This document shows positions 63,354 through 64,000 of a DNA stretch of 64,000 bases, piece after piece; the first letter of the stretch is position 1; every line of letters begins with the position of its first letter. This DNA is from Salinisphaera dokdonensis (GTDB lineage Bacteria > Pseudomonadota > Gammaproteobacteria > Nevskiales > Salinisphaeraceae): positions 434,001 to 498,000 of the forward strand of contig NZ_APND01000003.1 in the NCBI RefSeq assembly GCF_040361215.1, written 5' to 3'. The position numbers and the translations under genes were made by a program. Below the pieces are notes generated by a model that saw nothing but the letters and a program-made list of their open reading frames with translations, searched no databases and was not told the origin of the DNA.

Positions 63354-64000
63354 TCAGCTATCGGTTTGCGAGCGCTTGCCTTCGTCGTCGGCGTCCTCGT
63401 AATCGTCATCGTCCCAGACATCGTTGAGGATGTCGCGGGCTTCAAACGCGTCGGCGCCGACCGGCATGGACTCATGTTTTTCGTACAGATCCATGAGCAT
63501 GCGCCGCCTGTCGTCCCGCAGCTCGCGGGTGAGCACGAAGACCATGAAGTACAGGATCACCAGAAACGGTAGCGCGGCCAGCAACGAGCCTGTCTGCAGA
63601 CCCTTGAGCCCACCGGCCACGATAAGCGTCAGGCAGATCGCCGAAATCATCAGGCCCCAGGACAGGCGCTTGTAGAGCGGCGGCTCCAGCGAGCCTTCGT
63701 CGGTCATCTGGGCAACGATATAGGACGCTGAGTCCGCCGAGGTCACCAGGAACACGAAGATCAGGCACATGGCCAGAACCGACAGCACGTTGGTAAACGG
63801 CATCATCTCGAAGAATGTGAACAACGCCGACGTGATGTTTTCGTCGACCGCACTGGTGAGCGTGCCGGCGGCATCGCCGAACAGCTCCATATGCAGGGCC
63901 GCGCCACCGAATACGCCGATGAAACCACAGGCGAGCAGCGGCGGAACGATCAGCACGCCCATCACGTATTCACGGATGGTGCGCCCTTTCGAGATACGCG
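63354..64000 (-). CDS. BCCT family osmolyte transporter (C-terminal part, starts beyond window)
   Basis: The frame runs from beyond base 64000 to the stop at 63354; the last 215 or so residues are visible. RISKGRTIREYVMGVLIVPP is the conserved BCCT stretch after TM8. Then come SVLAMCLIFVFLVTSADSASYIVAQMTDEG (TM10 region), LKGLQTGSLLAALPFLVILYFMVFVL and a cytosolic tail ending in an acidic segment (DILNDVWDDDDYEDADDEG). BCCT carriers import betaine, choline, carnitine or ectoine, often in response to osmotic stress. Together with ectD it suggests adaptation to high salt. Confidence 0.93.
   Translation of the reverse strand, partial: RISKGRTIREYVMGVLIVPPLLACGFIGVFGGAALHMELFGDAAGTLTSAVDENITSALFTFFEMMPFTNVLSVLAMCLIFVFLVTSADSASYIVAQMTDEGSLEPPLYKRLSWGLMISAICLTLIVAGGLKGLQTGSLLAALPFLVILYFMVFVLTRELRDDRRRMLMDLYEKHESMPVGADAFEARDILNDVWDDDDYEDADDEGKRSQTDS

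Overview
The window is about 64 kb of GC-rich, densely coding proteobacterial chromosome. I see no rRNA, tRNA, insertion sequence, prophage or CRISPR array. The block argH - algZ - algR - hemC - hemD - hemX - hemY is the gammaproteobacterial (Pseudomonas-like) order. An ectoine hydroxylase (EctD), a BCCT osmolyte transporter and several stress proteins point to a halophilic or halotolerant marine gammaproteobacterium. A Salinisphaera-like organism would fit, but that is inference and I could not run a taxonomic search.

Layout. 1-5.3 kb: truncated DUF445 membrane protein, a two-subunit sodium:solute symporter (large subunit plus DUF4212 small subunit) and malate synthase G, a pairing that suits acetate or other two-carbon use. 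5.4-9.4 kb: a RimK-like ATP-grasp ligase with a GNAT acetyltransferase, a DJ-1/PfpI protein and a quinone-oxidoreductase-like dehydrogenase. 9.8-18.6 kb: an OmpR/EnvZ-type two-component system divergent from an EF-hand/His-rich secreted protein and a complete RND tripartite efflux operon. 18.6-22.9 kb: a large hybrid histidine kinase overlapping an HD-GYP response regulator. 23-32.6 kb: lipoprotein, YeeZ-like SDR, then hemY-hemX-hemD-hemC, algR-algZ and divergent argH.

32.6-40.5 kb: glycine-zipper stress-type protein, a beta-hydroxyacid dehydrogenase, a 1120-residue AsmA-like DUF748 protein carrying about eight 42-residue repeats, and divergent speA/speE for polyamine synthesis. 40.6-43.9 kb: an unrecognised 346-residue protein and a stress cluster (CsbD, EctD, host-attachment/baeRF-like protein, DUF1328). 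43.9-48.4 kb: a divergent FixJ/FixL-like regulator pair, a small membrane protein, a GST and a CoA transferase. 48.5-55.7 kb: purT, an acidic mini-lipoprotein, two SDRs, OsmC, a SlyD-like FKBP, a Sel1/SH3 protein and an APC permease. 55.7-60.8 kb: a TetR regulator divergent from an OMF-EmrA-EmrB efflux operon, with a good operator palindrome between them. 61.3-64 kb: M23 murein endopeptidase, glycine-zipper/His-rich protein, and the C-terminal part of a BCCT transporter running off the end.

The most interesting observations are: the RimK/GNAT peptide-ligase-type operon, the EF-hand/His-rich protein between a two-component system and an RND pump, the repeat-expanded DUF748 protein, the 20-bp-spaced direct repeats between speA and speE, and several strong unassigned RNA hairpins. 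Most genes belong to known families, and no single locus is clearly a wholly new system.
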